Source: DATMXT01 sp035560415 (GTDB taxonomy: Bacteria; Bacillota; Clostridia; Oscillospirales; Feifaniaceae). Taken from it: a DNA stretch of 29,787 bases. Below, piece by piece: positions 15,572 through 24,082 of this stretch (positions within the stretch are counted from its first letter, which is position 1; each line of letters begins with the position of its first letter). The notes beneath the pieces are model-generated. The model searched no databases and was not told the DNA's origin. It saw only the letters and a list, made by a program, of their open reading frames with translations. The position numbers and the translations under genes were made by a program. The stretch covers positions 1-29,787 of the forward strand of contig DATMZG010000092.1 in the NCBI GenBank assembly GCA_035560415.1, in the 5' to 3' direction.

Positions 15572-16615
15572 TCAGCCCAGAATATCGGACAAATCCCAGT
15601 TTGCCAGGTGCCGCTCGCCTTGCGGCTGGAACAGCAAATCGATTTTGTCCGGGCGGCGGGTGTCAAAGCCCACGCCGCCGATTGTGACGTTGCCGCTCTC
15701 CTTATGGGGCAAAAAGAGCGAGTACTCGTCGCGGCCCTGCGGGTCGCGGAAGTTCAGAATGTCCCGAAGGCTGTTCACATCGGGGTTGGCGCCCGAGTCC
15801 AGCAGGTCGCGCAGCTTGTTCATGGCAAACAGCCGGCGGAAGACCGTGTGGTTGCCGTGTCCCGAAGTGCAGACATTGTCCTTATAGTGCCCGTAGAGGT
15901 AGTGGTTGGTGTGGACGGCGAACTTCTCGACCGTGACAAAGTTCATGCCGTCAATTGAGCCCTCGGCCGACATGGCCTCCCCCGTCTTCGCGTCGACGAC
16001 AAAGGCGTGAAAACCCGAGCCCCACTTGAATTCGAGGCAGCGTTTTTTGAAGTCCTCGAGCGACGAGGCCTCCGAAATGTGGCGCTGCGCGAAGTAGCGC
16101 GGGATGCAGGTGGGGTCGGGCACCGGCTCGTGAGTGTAGTTGATGGTCTTCAAAATGCCGTGGCTGTTCCATGAGTAGCCGTTTCCGAAGGGCATGTTGT
16201 AAATGTCGCTCGTGCACCACCAGCCGTAATCCGTCTTGATTTTGGCGATGGAGAGGTATCCCGGAAGGTCCTCCTCGTCCTCGTTGTGGGCGATGACGAC
16301 ACTTCCGTCTGCCCTCTTCGCGACCATGGAGGTGCACCCGGACGAAAGCCTGTTGAGCTCGGTGCACATCATGGCCCAGAAGACCTCGAAGTCGAGCTCC
16401 GCGCCCGCAGCCCTGCCGCGGCACTCCTCGACGTAGACGGGCAGCGCCCCCTCGGTCAGCGCCAGAATGCGCTTTGTGGCGGCGGCGTAGACCGGGTTAT
16501 TCATTTTTTCGGCATAGCCGGGGGCGACAGACTGCAGCCCCTCTTTGTAGTGCCTGCCGGAGGCCGCGCCGTTTTCAAAGGGCGTGCCCGTCAGATAGGC
16601 AAAATGCGCCTTCAT
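15572..16615 (-). CDS. C45/acyl-CoA:6-APA acyltransferase-like N-terminal-nucleophile hydrolase
   Basis: This 347-residue protein resembles the C45 peptidase/penicillin-acyltransferase-like family of Ntn hydrolases. Members cleave themselves before a Cys, which then acts as nucleophile on amide bonds. The candidate is C94 in SSGCTSMVAKRADGS, followed by VIAHNEDEED, matching the family's GCTS then HN-x-D layout. The physiological substrate is unknown. The start is ATG 16613-16615, which overlaps the stop of the upstream LUD gene (ATGA); an earlier in-frame start would lie wholly inside that gene. It is the second gene of the transcript from the promoter at 17298-17325. Confidence 0.78.
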   Translation of the reverse strand: MKAHFAYLTGTPFENGAASGRHYKEGLQSVAPGYAEKMNNPVYAAATKRILALTEGALPVYVEECRGRAAGAELDFEVFWAMMCTELNRLSSGCTSMVAKRADGSVVIAHNEDEEDLPGYLSIAKIKTDYGWWCTSDIYNMPFGNGYSWNSHGILKTINYTHEPVPDPTCIPRYFAQRHISEASSLEDFKKRCLEFKWGSGFHAFVVDAKTGEAMSAEGSIDGMNFVTVEKFAVHTNHYLYGHYKDNVCTSGHGNHTVFRRLFAMNKLRDLLDSGANPDVNSLRDILNFRDPQGRDEYSLFLPHKESGNVTIGGVGFDTRRPDKIDLLFQPQGERHLANWDLSDILG

Positions 16616-17256
16616 CAATACCCGAGCTCCTCTTCGACCAGCACGACCTTGACCCGGCCCGGCATCGACTGCCTGCCCGAGACGGTGTAGTGGTTGCAGA
16701 TGCGGGTGTCGCCCTTGCAGTCCATGCACCGGCCGGTGGCGACGCAGGGGGTCTTGCAGGAGAGGCGCGCCGTGTTGGAGGGGGCCGCCACCGTCTCAAT
16801 GCGGTAAATGGCCTCCTCGACGTCCTCCACAATCTTATTGTACCCCGCGATGACGATGACGCTCTTAGGCCCGTAAATCATGGCGGCCACGCGGTTGCCG
16901 TTGCCGTCGACGTTGACCAGCCGCCCGTCCTCAGTGACGGCGTTGGCCGAGGCGAGGTAGACGTCGGACAAGAGCGACTGCCGGAAAATCTCCCTTGTCT
17001 GCTCCCCTGTGAGCCCTTTCTCGTAACGGTCCAAGAGCTTGCAGCCGTTTGTGTGCAGCCAGTCGATGACGCCGGTCTCAAACAGCGTCATGGAGCCGCC
17101 GATGCCGACGACGTCGCCCTCTTTGATATAGCCCGCAATGGCGGGGATGACTTCCTCTTTCGAGCCCACCCGAATGACGGTGAAGCCGTGTTTCTCAAGC
17201 GCCGCAGCAGCGCGGTCAATGCGCTTGTCCATGACCGATTTCAAGTTTTTGTCCAT
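16615..17256 (-). CDS. LUD-domain protein (lactate-utilization type)
   Basis: This 213-residue protein belongs to the LUD/DUF162 family, related to LutB/LutC. Landmarks are VVGIGGSMTLFETG (about 50-63), ANAVTEDGRLVNVDGNGNR (about 103-121) and IYGPKSVIVIAGYNKIV. The C-terminal part has a cysteine cluster TPC, then GRCMDC, then RICNH, typical of one solo LUD branch and perhaps metal-binding. No lutA or full lutB partner is adjacent, so a lactate role is doubtful. The start is placed at ATG 17256, seven bases after AAAGGAG; the ATG at 17262 is too close to that site. Confidence 0.82.
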   Translation of the reverse strand: MDKNLKSVMDKRIDRAAAALEKHGFTVIRVGSKEEVIPAIAGYIKEGDVVGIGGSMTLFETGVIDWLHTNGCKLLDRYEKGLTGEQTREIFRQSLLSDVYLASANAVTEDGRLVNVDGNGNRVAAMIYGPKSVIVIAGYNKIVEDVEEAIYRIETVAAPSNTARLSCKTPCVATGRCMDCKGDTRICNHYTVSGRQSMPGRVKVVLVEEELGY

Positions 17257-17297
17257 CGCCATACTCCTTTTTATACAAAAGTGATATCCAACTATTT

Positions 17298-17325
17298 ATT
17301 ATAGTCGCCCATACGCGATTGTCAA
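17298..17325 (-). promoter_or_regulatory. Consensus sigma-A promoter for the LUD-to-cyclase operon
   Basis: On the minus strand a perfect TTGACA (17320-17325) and a perfect TATAAT (17298-17303) are 16 bases apart. Transcription would start near 17291, about 35 bases before the LUD start codon. All six genes down to 11636 lie in the same direction. Gaps are 0-68 bases and no terminator is visible between them. Confidence 0.85.
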
Positions 17326-17344
17326 TTGCTAACTGAAGTCTGCC

Positions 17345-18595
17345 TCAGTCGCCAATCAAGGTCTTTGCGTCCTCCTCGGGCAGCCGTTCGACTCTGCGCA
17401 GCTCCCGGTTGATGGCCCTGGTGCGGGTGCCCACGAGTTTGTCGAGGTCGTCGTCGGCCTGCCGCAGACGGCTTCGGGCGCTCTCGAGCACTTTGTAGAA
17501 GTTGTCGAACTCGGTCTTGGCGGCCCCCAGCACCCGCCAGGCCTCCGACGACTGTTTTTGAATGGCCAGCGTGCGAAAGCCCATTTGCAGCGAATTTAAG
17601 AGCGCTCCCATCGTGGTCGGCCCTGTGATGGAGACCTTGAAGTCCCGCTGCAGCTCGTCGACAAGCCCGAGCTTGACGGCCTCGGCGTACATGGCCTCGG
17701 TCGTCAAAAACATGATGGCGAAGTCGGTGGTGGCGGGCGGCGCCACATACTTGTCCCGAATGGCCTTGGCAAAGGCCCGCAGCCGCAGCCGGTAGGCCTT
17801 TAAGGCGGCGTCGACCCGCCCGGCGTCCCCGGCCTCGGCCGCCTGCGCCAGCTCGTCATAGGCGTCAAGCGGAAACTTCGAATCAATCGGTAAGTAGACG
17901 ACCTCTCCGCCGTCGCCCGGCAGTTTAATGGCAAACTCGACCGGGTCTCTGGAGCCCGGCACCGTCGGGCTGTTGACGGCGTACTGCTCGGGCAGCAGCA
18001 GCTGTTCCAAAATGCCGGCCAGCTGGTACTCGCCCCAGACGCCCCGCGTCTTGACGCCGCCCAGCATGCGGCGCAGGTCCCCAACGCCGGAGGCCAGCTG
18101 CTGCATCTCGCCAAGTCCCTTGTAGACCTGCTCGAGCTGCTCGCCCACCAATTTAAAGGACTGGCCGATGCGCTCCTCCAGCGTCTTTTGCAGCTTCTCG
18201 TCGACGGTCTTGCGCATGGCCTCGAGCTTCTCGCTGTTGTCGGCCCTAATTTCGGCGAGGCTTGTCGCAGTCGCCGTGCGAATGCCCTCAAGCTGCCGCT
18301 CGACAACCGTAAGCCGCTCGCTCACGGTGCGCTGCAAAATCTCCTGCCGGGAAGTCAGCCCCGCCGTCAGCTCGGCAAGGCGCTTGTCCTGCTGCTCCCA
18401 CGCTACGCCCTGCGCCGACACCGACTTGCCGACAGCGCCCTCGGTCTCCCCGCGCAAAGAGCGCAGCTCGGCCATGAGGTCGCCCCGCAGCCGCTCGCCG
18501 TCCTCTCTTGACCGCCTCCCCCACGCCGCCGTCATGGCGGCAAGCAGAAGGAGCCCCGCGGCGACACCAATCGCAAGATAGCTCTCAAGTCCCAT
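17345..18595 (-). CDS. rmuC: RmuC-family protein (DNA recombination-associated)
   Basis: This 416-residue protein has an N-terminal membrane anchor (about 5-25), a long coiled coil (about 30-150) and the RmuC nuclease-like domain. Landmarks are TRGVWGEYQLAGILEQLL, the segment LPIDSKFPLDAYDEL and FLTTEAMYAEA, then GPTTMGALLNSLQMGF. In E. coli RmuC limits inversion between short repeats; the biochemical activity is inferred from a restriction-nuclease-like fold. A candidate purine site (AAAGGA) is about 14 bases before the ATG, longer than usual. It has its own promoter (18636-18664) and ends just before the LUD promoter. Confidence 0.88.
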   Translation of the reverse strand: MGLESYLAIGVAAGLLLLAAMTAAWGRRSREDGERLRGDLMAELRSLRGETEGAVGKSVSAQGVAWEQQDKRLAELTAGLTSRQEILQRTVSERLTVVERQLEGIRTATATSLAEIRADNSEKLEAMRKTVDEKLQKTLEERIGQSFKLVGEQLEQVYKGLGEMQQLASGVGDLRRMLGGVKTRGVWGEYQLAGILEQLLLPEQYAVNSPTVPGSRDPVEFAIKLPGDGGEVVYLPIDSKFPLDAYDELAQAAEAGDAGRVDAALKAYRLRLRAFAKAIRDKYVAPPATTDFAIMFLTTEAMYAEAVKLGLVDELQRDFKVSITGPTTMGALLNSLQMGFRTLAIQKQSSEAWRVLGAAKTEFDNFYKVLESARSRLRQADDDLDKLVGTRTRAINRELRRVERLPEEDAKTLIGD

Positions 18596-18635
18596 ACGGC
18601 AAAAAACAAGTCCTTTCTATGAACTCTTTGGGTAG

Positions 18636-18664
18636 ATTATATCAAATTGCCGGTGGGCTCGCAA
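18636..18664 (-). promoter_or_regulatory. Sigma-A promoter for rmuC
   Basis: On the minus strand TTGCGA (18659-18664) and a perfect TATAAT (18636-18641) are separated by 17 bases. The start would fall about 35 bases before the rmuC ATG. Confidence 0.7.
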
Positions 18665-18671
18665 CTTGGAT

Positions 18672-18700
18672 TTGAAAAATCGCAAAAGATGTAGTAGAAT
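18672..18700 (+). promoter_or_regulatory. Sigma-A promoter for the solute-binding lipoprotein operon
   Basis: TTGAAA (18672-18677) and TAGAAT (18695-18700) are 17 bases apart, each one base from consensus. The -35 box is only seven bases from the -35 box of the divergent rmuC promoter, so the two may influence each other. Confidence 0.7.
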
Positions 18701-18734
18701 ATCAGAGAATATTGAACATTAAGGAGACCCGCAC

Positions 18735-20306
18735 ATGCGCAGATTTTTTTCGCTGCTCGCGGCAGCGCTTTTATTGATTTCATTTGCCGGCTGCGCCGAC
18801 AAGGAGACCCCCGCACAGCAAAACCTCGAGGAGGCCGCAAAGAAGGGCGAACTGCGGCTCCCGCTCCTGACCCTGCCCTACACCTTCAACCCCTGCGTGG
18901 CCGACGAGGGCGACCCGGCCCTCGTAGAGAACCTCTTCTCCCGCCTCTTTCGCATCACCGGCACCGGAGAGCTTGCGGGCGACCTCGTCTCGCAGTGGGA
19001 CTACCCCGAGGGCGCCACCGACATTGCGATGACGCTGCGATCCGGCAGCATTCGCTGGCATGACGGACAACCTCTGACCGGCGCCGATATCAAGTTCACG
19101 CTCGAGGGCATTAAAGCCCAGCAGGGCGTGCTTGCCGAGCAGCTCGCGGGCATCGAAAGCGTTGAAGTCGTAAGCGACACGCAGTTTGTCATCCACCTCA
19201 CCCGCTACGAGCCCTTCCTACTGTACACTTTGGCGCAGGACGGCGCAAGCATTTTGCCAATGCACCTCTATGAGGGACAGGAGAGCTGGGTCACGGCCCC
19301 CGCGGCCACAGCGCCTGTCGGCAGCGGGCCCTTCAAGTTTGTGGAGCGCGTTGAGGGCACCTCCATCACACTTGAGAAGTTTTCCGGCTACTACGGCGGC
19401 GCCCCGAGGACGGGCAAGCTCATTTTCAAGCTCTATGCGTCGGCAGACGACGCCCTGGAGAGCTTTGAGGCGGGCGAGCTCGACCTGCTCGACTGCGGCA
19501 TGCCGATGAGCAAGGCCGCCGAGTACGCGGCAGCGGACGACTACAAGCTTGTCACGACCGACGACGCCTCCCGCATCAGCCTCGTCTTCAATGTCACAAA
19601 CGCGAACGGCGTCTTTTTCGGCAACCCGGAGCTGCGCAAGGCCATTTTGTACGCCCTTGACCGCGAGGCGCTCGCGGCGGCCGCCGCCCCCCTCGCCTCG
19701 CCTGCCGACAGCTTTGTGGCCCCCCTCTTTGAATCGGCTCAAAACAGTGCGGCGGCGCTGCCCTCCCCGGACGCCGCCAAAGCCGACGAGCTGCTGGACT
19801 CCAAGTACGACAAGGACGCCCAAGGCAAATATCTGCGGCTCACCCTGACGGTTTTCGACGCCGAGCCCTACCCCGAAATTGCGGCCGTCATCAAACAGGC
19901 GCTCGCCGAGGCCGGCATTGAGGTGACGGTCGTGCAGCTCCCCTTCGACGAGTGGCAGGAGGACGTGCTGGCCGGGGGCGAATTTGAAATGGCGCTCTCG
20001 GGCGGCAGCTGGGGGCCCTACCCCGAGGCCATGATCCACCGGGTGGCGGCGGGCGGCCGGCTCAACTACGGCGGCTACAACATCCAGTCGGTCAGCGACA
20101 AGCTGTACGCGGCCATCTTCGAGGGCAAACCGGCTTTGCGGGCCTCTTATCTGGCCGACGTGCAGGCGACGCTGCTCGACCATCTGCCCCTCATTCCGCT
20201 TGTCGACTGGTACTCGCCCGTCGCCCTGCAGGCGCATGTGGAAAACCCGCCCCAGCGCTCCCAGACGCTCTCCCCCTTTGAATATGGGGCCACCGATATG
20301 AAATAG
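18735..20306 (+). CDS. ABC-transporter solute-binding lipoprotein, family 5 (oligopeptide type)
   Basis: This 523-residue lipoprotein has a signal peptide ending in the lipobox SFAGC (Cys 20), so it would be anchored on the outer face of the membrane. The rest matches family-5 binding proteins (DppA/OppA/NikA type): ENLFSRLFRI, LRSGSIRWHDGQPLTGADIKFTLEG (about 97-121), and RKAILYALDREALAA near the middle. It would bind peptides, nickel or similar solutes; the ligand cannot be told. No permease or ATPase genes are beside it, so it relies on components elsewhere. AAGGAG lies eight bases before the ATG. It is the first gene after the promoter at 18672-18700. Confidence 0.88.
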   Translation: MRRFFSLLAAALLLISFAGCADKETPAQQNLEEAAKKGELRLPLLTLPYTFNPCVADEGDPALVENLFSRLFRITGTGELAGDLVSQWDYPEGATDIAMTLRSGSIRWHDGQPLTGADIKFTLEGIKAQQGVLAEQLAGIESVEVVSDTQFVIHLTRYEPFLLYTLAQDGASILPMHLYEGQESWVTAPAATAPVGSGPFKFVERVEGTSITLEKFSGYYGGAPRTGKLIFKLYASADDALESFEAGELDLLDCGMPMSKAAEYAAADDYKLVTTDDASRISLVFNVTNANGVFFGNPELRKAILYALDREALAAAAAPLASPADSFVAPLFESAQNSAAALPSPDAAKADELLDSKYDKDAQGKYLRLTLTVFDAEPYPEIAAVIKQALAEAGIEVTVVQLPFDEWQEDVLAGGEFEMALSGGSWGPYPEAMIHRVAAGGRLNYGGYNIQSVSDKLYAAIFEGKPALRASYLADVQATLLDHLPLIPLVDWYSPVALQAHVENPPQRSQTLSPFEYGATDMK

Positions 20307-20332
20307 GACTATAACCTAAGGAGCTTATTCAT

Positions 20333-21145
20333 ATGTTTTTATCCGACTACCATGTCCACACCGAAATCTCCCCCGACTCGCAGGCAGACATTCTCGCCAT
20401 GTGCAGGGCTGCAATGGAACAGGGCCTTGCCGAAGTGGCCTTCACTGACCACCTCGAGTGCGGCGAAGTCTGCATGGGGTGGCAAAACGGCAAAAAGCCC
20501 TTCGACCTCGAAAAATACGTCAAAGACCTCGACCGGGCCCGGGCTTTTTGCCAAGATAAGCTCACCGTCAAAAACGGCATTGAAATCGGCCAGTGGCTTC
20601 AGGACCCCGTGCGGGCGAAATGGATTTTCACCGCCATGCCCCTCGACTTCGTCATCTGCTCGCTGCACTCGCCGGCCGGGTTCAACGACATGTACTGGGT
20701 GGACTACATGGCGGACAACATAAACGAGGTCATTTACGCCTACGCGAAGGAGTGCGCCGACATGACCGAAGCCGACCTCGACTTCGACACCTTAGGCCAC
20801 CTGACGCTGCCCTTCCGATACGCCTCCCGGTTTCGAACTGACTTGAACTACGACCACTGTTTGGACGAGATTGACCGCTGCCTCAAAGCCCTCGCCGAGT
20901 CCGGCCGGGCGCTTGAAGTCAACACCAGCGGCCTGCGCTGCCCCTTGGGCGTCATGATGCCGGACCTCCCCTTCTTAAAGCGCTTTAAGGAATTTGGCGG
21001 CAAGTACATCACAATCGGCACCGACGCCCACAAGCCCCAGGACATCGGGGCCAACGTTAAGGCCGCGCAGGACCTCATCAAGTCGGCCGGCTTCGACGAG
21101 TTTGTAACCTTTGACAGGCGGAAAATGATTCACCACCCGATATAA
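20333..21145 (+). CDS. PHP-domain phosphatase, histidinol-phosphatase (HisJ) family
   Basis: This 270-residue cytosolic metal-dependent hydrolase has DYHVHTE (H7, H9) at the N-terminus, FTDHLE (H40), a central ICSLHSP and a late IGTDAHKP, which together build the PHP metal site. Proteins of this family include histidinol phosphatase of histidine synthesis (HisJ/HisK). No other histidine genes are adjacent, so the substrate could be another phosphate ester. AAGGAG lies about 11 bases before the ATG. Gaps of 26 and 24 bases on either side place it in the same run as its neighbours. Confidence 0.83.
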   Translation: MFLSDYHVHTEISPDSQADILAMCRAAMEQGLAEVAFTDHLECGEVCMGWQNGKKPFDLEKYVKDLDRARAFCQDKLTVKNGIEIGQWLQDPVRAKWIFTAMPLDFVICSLHSPAGFNDMYWVDYMADNINEVIYAYAKECADMTEADLDFDTLGHLTLPFRYASRFRTDLNYDHCLDEIDRCLKALAESGRALEVNTSGLRCPLGVMMPDLPFLKRFKEFGGKYITIGTDAHKPQDIGANVKAAQDLIKSAGFDEFVTFDRRKMIHHPI

Positions 21146-21169
21146 GGCGACACAAAAAAGGAGGAAGAT

Positions 21170-21529
21170 ATGAAAAACAAGCTCAATGTCAAGATTCTTG
21201 ACACCGTGTACAACGTATCCTCCAACGAAAGCGAAGAATATGTGGAGAAGGTGGCGCGGCAGGTCGACCACGCCATGCGCGCGGTGCTCGAGGCCGACAC
21301 CCGCTCCTCCGTCACCGTGGCCGCCATTTTTGCGGCGCTCGGCTTTTGCGATGAAAAACTTAAAGCCGAAATTGCGTCTGAAAACCTGCGCTCCCAGCTC
21401 AAAAGCTACCTCGAGGACATGAACAAGCTGCGCGCCGAGGCCGAGGACGCCCGCAAGGAGGCCGCCCGGCTGACACTGGAGGCGAGCCAGCTGCGGACAA
21501 AGCTGGCCCGCTTCGAGGCCGGAAATTGA
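21170..21529 (+). CDS. zapA: Cell division protein ZapA
   Basis: This 119-residue protein promotes bundling of FtsZ filaments at midcell. The N-terminal globular part has VKILDTVYNVSSNESEEYVEKVARQVD and an alanine-rich helix, followed by a C-terminal coiled coil (about 65-115) rich in Glu, Ala and Leu. Both parts and the length fit the Gram-positive ZapA type. AAAGGAGG lies six to seven bases before the ATG. Its stop overlaps the start of the U32 gene (TTGA), an order often seen in Clostridia. Confidence 0.87.
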   Translation: MKNKLNVKILDTVYNVSSNESEEYVEKVARQVDHAMRAVLEADTRSSVTVAAIFAALGFCDEKLKAEIASENLRSQLKSYLEDMNKLRAEAEDARKEAARLTLEASQLRTKLARFEAGN

Positions 21530-23577
21530 AGCCTCTCCTGCTTGCGCCGGCCGGCTCCATGGAGGCGCTTCGGGCCGCCGTCAAAGGCGGGGCCGACGCC
21601 GTCTATCTCGGCGGCGCCCGGCATAACGCCCGCCAGTTTGCCGCAAATTTTGACGAAGGGGAACTTCGGGAAGCTTCGGCCCTCTGCCGCGCCGCCGGAG
21701 TCAAGCTCTTTGTGACCGTCAACACGCTCGTGACCGACCGCGAGCTTAATTCCATGCGCCCCTATATTGAGTTTCTGTGCACCCTGCCGGTCGACGCCGT
21801 CATTGTGCAGGATTTGGGGCTGTTGCGCCGCATCAAAAGCTGGGCGCCGGACCTGCCCGTCATCGCCTCGACGCAGGCCGCCTTAAACAGCCTGCCGGCA
21901 GTGGAGCTCGGCGCAAAACTCGGCTTTACCTCCGCCGTCACAGGCCGCGAGCTCGACGCCGCGGCCCTGGCAAAGCTCGCCGCCTCCTCCCCCATCCCCA
22001 TTGAGATGTTTGTGCACGGGGCCCTGTGCTTTTCGGTGTCGGGACAGTGCTACCTGTCGGCCGTCCTCGGGCGGCGCTCGGCCAATCGGGGCCGGTGCGC
22101 CGGGCCCTGCCGGCTGCCCTATGCCGTCGGGGGCGGCAAGAGCCGGCACATGCTGTCCTTAAAGGACAACTGTCTGGCCGCGAGCCTCGGGAAAATCGAG
22201 AAAACAGGGGTCTCGGCCCTCAAAATCGAAGGCCGCATGAAGCGGCCGGAATACGTCTACTCCACGACGCGGCTCTACCGCGCCCTGCTCGACGAGGGCC
22301 GCCGCCCGACAAAGGCCGAACTTGAGTGCCTCGAGGGCATTTTCTCGCGCTCGGGCTTCACCTCGGCCTACTTTGACGGCGCGCCCTCCCGCGACATGTT
22401 CGGCATGCGCGACGAATCCCCCTCCCCCCGCGGCGAGGCGCTGCTGGCCCGCGAGACGGCGCTCTTGGCCAAAGCCGAGCTGCCGCAGCGGCAGCTGCCC
22501 GTCACTTTTGAATTCGCGCTTGAAAAAGACCGCCCCGCCCGACTTACCGCCGTCAACGGGGACAGTCGCGTGACGGTGGAAGGCGAAGTGCCGCAGGCGG
22601 CCATATCGCGGCCGACCACCCTTGAAGACGCGGCCGCCGCCCTCGGCAAGACCGGCGGGACCGGCTTTGTCTGCGCCGGAGTCGAGGGCCGGGTGGACGA
22701 GGGGCTCATGCTGCCCCGCGCCGCCCTCAACGCCCTGCGCAGAGAGGCCCTCGACAAACTTTCAGCCCTTGACACACAGCATGCCGCCATCCCCTGTAAC
22801 GGCCAAGAGCCCGCGGCGCCGGTCGACGTCCCGCAGGGGGAGACAAAGTTGTTCGGCGTCTTTACAAGGCTCGGCCAGGTGCCGCAAAATGCGCCGCTTG
22901 ACCTCGTATTCCTGCCGCTCTCGGAGCTTGCCGCGCGGCCAAAAGAGGTCACGGCCGCCGGCCTTGCGCTCGGCGCAGACCTGCCGCACGTCGGCGTGCC
23001 CGACCTTGCGCCGGCCATCGCCGCCGGGGCAAAGGCCGTCCTCATTCACAACCTCGGCCAGCTTGAAGTGGCAAAGGCCTCAGGGCTTGACGTCTACGGC
23101 GGGCCCGAACTGAACGCCTTCAACAGCGACACGCTGCAAACTTTTGCGGGACTTGGGCTGACGGGCGCCACCCTCTCCTTTGAACTCTCTTTTGCCCAGC
23201 AGCGGGACCTCACGCGCCCGCTGCCCTGCGGCCTTGTCGCCTACGGGCGGCTGCCCCTCATGACCAGCGAAAACTGCCTTTTCAAAAACGAGTACGGCTG
23301 CTCCGGCCGGTGCCAGCTGCCGGCCGTCCTCACCGACCGGCAGGGCGAGCAGTTTGTGCTCATGAGAGACGGCGACTCCTGCCGCAATATTCTCTGCAAC
23401 GGCCACACGCTCTATCTGGCCGACCGCGATGAGTGGAAGCAAAACGCCTTCGCGCTGCTGCTCTTTACGACTGAGTCAGCGGACGAGGCCGCCGCCGTCA
23501 TTTCGGCCTACCGCGGCGGACCCGAGGCAAAACCGGCCGACCTGACCCGCGGCCTCTACAACCGCGGCGTCGAATAG
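21526..23577 (+). CDS. U32-family protein with DUF3656-type C-terminus (RlhA-like RNA hydroxylation factor)
   Basis: This 683-residue protein belongs to the U32 'peptidase' family, whose studied members (RlhA, TrhP) hydroxylate RNA bases. The N-terminal half is a TIM-barrel type with LAPAGSMEALRAAVKGGADAVYLGG. The family signature is MFVHGALCFSVSGQC, with four likely iron-sulfur ligands C168, C175, C191 and C195. The long C-terminal region, including LKIEGRMKRPEYVYSTTRLYR and a DUF3656-like segment, fits the RlhA layout more than TrhP. Translation starts at TTG 21526, which overlaps the zapA stop in TTGA, so it is probably coupled. Whether it modifies 23S rRNA here is inferred. Confidence 0.85.
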   Translation: MKPLLLAPAGSMEALRAAVKGGADAVYLGGARHNARQFAANFDEGELREASALCRAAGVKLFVTVNTLVTDRELNSMRPYIEFLCTLPVDAVIVQDLGLLRRIKSWAPDLPVIASTQAALNSLPAVELGAKLGFTSAVTGRELDAAALAKLAASSPIPIEMFVHGALCFSVSGQCYLSAVLGRRSANRGRCAGPCRLPYAVGGGKSRHMLSLKDNCLAASLGKIEKTGVSALKIEGRMKRPEYVYSTTRLYRALLDEGRRPTKAELECLEGIFSRSGFTSAYFDGAPSRDMFGMRDESPSPRGEALLARETALLAKAELPQRQLPVTFEFALEKDRPARLTAVNGDSRVTVEGEVPQAAISRPTTLEDAAAALGKTGGTGFVCAGVEGRVDEGLMLPRAALNALRREALDKLSALDTQHAAIPCNGQEPAAPVDVPQGETKLFGVFTRLGQVPQNAPLDLVFLPLSELAARPKEVTAAGLALGADLPHVGVPDLAPAIAAGAKAVLIHNLGQLEVAKASGLDVYGGPELNAFNSDTLQTFAGLGLTGATLSFELSFAQQRDLTRPLPCGLVAYGRLPLMTSENCLFKNEYGCSGRCQLPAVLTDRQGEQFVLMRDGDSCRNILCNGHTLYLADRDEWKQNAFALLLFTTESADEAAAVISAYRGGPEAKPADLTRGLYNRGVE

Positions 23578-23632
23578 CGCACCTTGTTTTTTTACCCTTT
23601 GCGGCACACAATAACGCTTGAAGGAGTCCCGT

Positions 23633-24082
23633 ATGCAGATGCAGTATCAGATTTTATCCCCCCTCGCAAAAGCGCCGGCGCGCGCAACCGAGGGCTCGGC
23701 AGGGCTTGACCTCACTGCGGCACTTCCCCATCCCGCCTCCATCCCGTCGGGGGCCCGCGCCTTAATTCCCACCGGCATTGCGGTGGCTTTGGAGCCCGGG
23801 ACTGTCGGGCTGGTCTTTGCCCGCAGCGGGCTTGCCACAAAGCACGGCATCGCCCTCTCCAACGGCGTCGGCGTCATTGACAGCGACTACCGCGGCGAAG
23901 TACGGGTGGGGCTTGTCAACCTGTCGGAGGAGGCCTACGTCATTGAGCCGGGCGAGCGCATTGCCCAGCTCGTCGTCGTCCCCATCTGCATGCCGGAGCC
24001 GGTTTTGGTGGAAAAGCTGCCCGAGACGGGTCGCGGGGCGGGAGGATTTGGCTCGACCGGGAGGATGGGCGATGGCCGGTAG
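23633..24082 (+). CDS. dut: Deoxyuridine 5'-triphosphate nucleotidohydrolase (dUTPase)
   Basis: This 149-residue trimeric-type dUTPase hydrolyses dUTP to dUMP and pyrophosphate, keeping uracil out of DNA and feeding thymidylate synthesis. All five motifs are present: SAGLDL (22-27), ARSGLATKHGI (63-73), GVGVIDSDYRGEV (78-90, catalytic D83 and Y86), GERIAQLV (107-114) and RGAGGFGSTG (134-143). The start is ATG 23633, six bases after AAGGAG; an in-frame TTG at 23618 has no site. It overlaps the next gene by 11 bases. Confidence 0.93.
   Translation: MQMQYQILSPLAKAPARATEGSAGLDLTAALPHPASIPSGARALIPTGIAVALEPGTVGLVFARSGLATKHGIALSNGVGVIDSDYRGEVRVGLVNLSEEAYVIEPGERIAQLVVVPICMPEPVLVEKLPETGRGAGGFGSTGRMGDGR

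Noticed and set aside
16616..16729. Longer start for the C45-type gene at 16729.
   Set aside because: The extra 38 residues are Arg/Gly-rich and lie wholly within the LUD gene in another frame. The ATGA junction start at 16615 is more natural.
19218..20237. Minus-strand open frame of 339 codons opposite the solute-binding protein.
   Set aside because: It is a shadow of a high-GC coding region, with low-complexity Arg/Gly/Val composition and no start signal.
23549..23611. CCGCGG repeated twice followed by a T run after the U32 gene, as a terminator.
   Set aside because: The two hexamers lie inside the coding end, the stem would be short with a long gap to the T run, and the next genes continue in the same direction.
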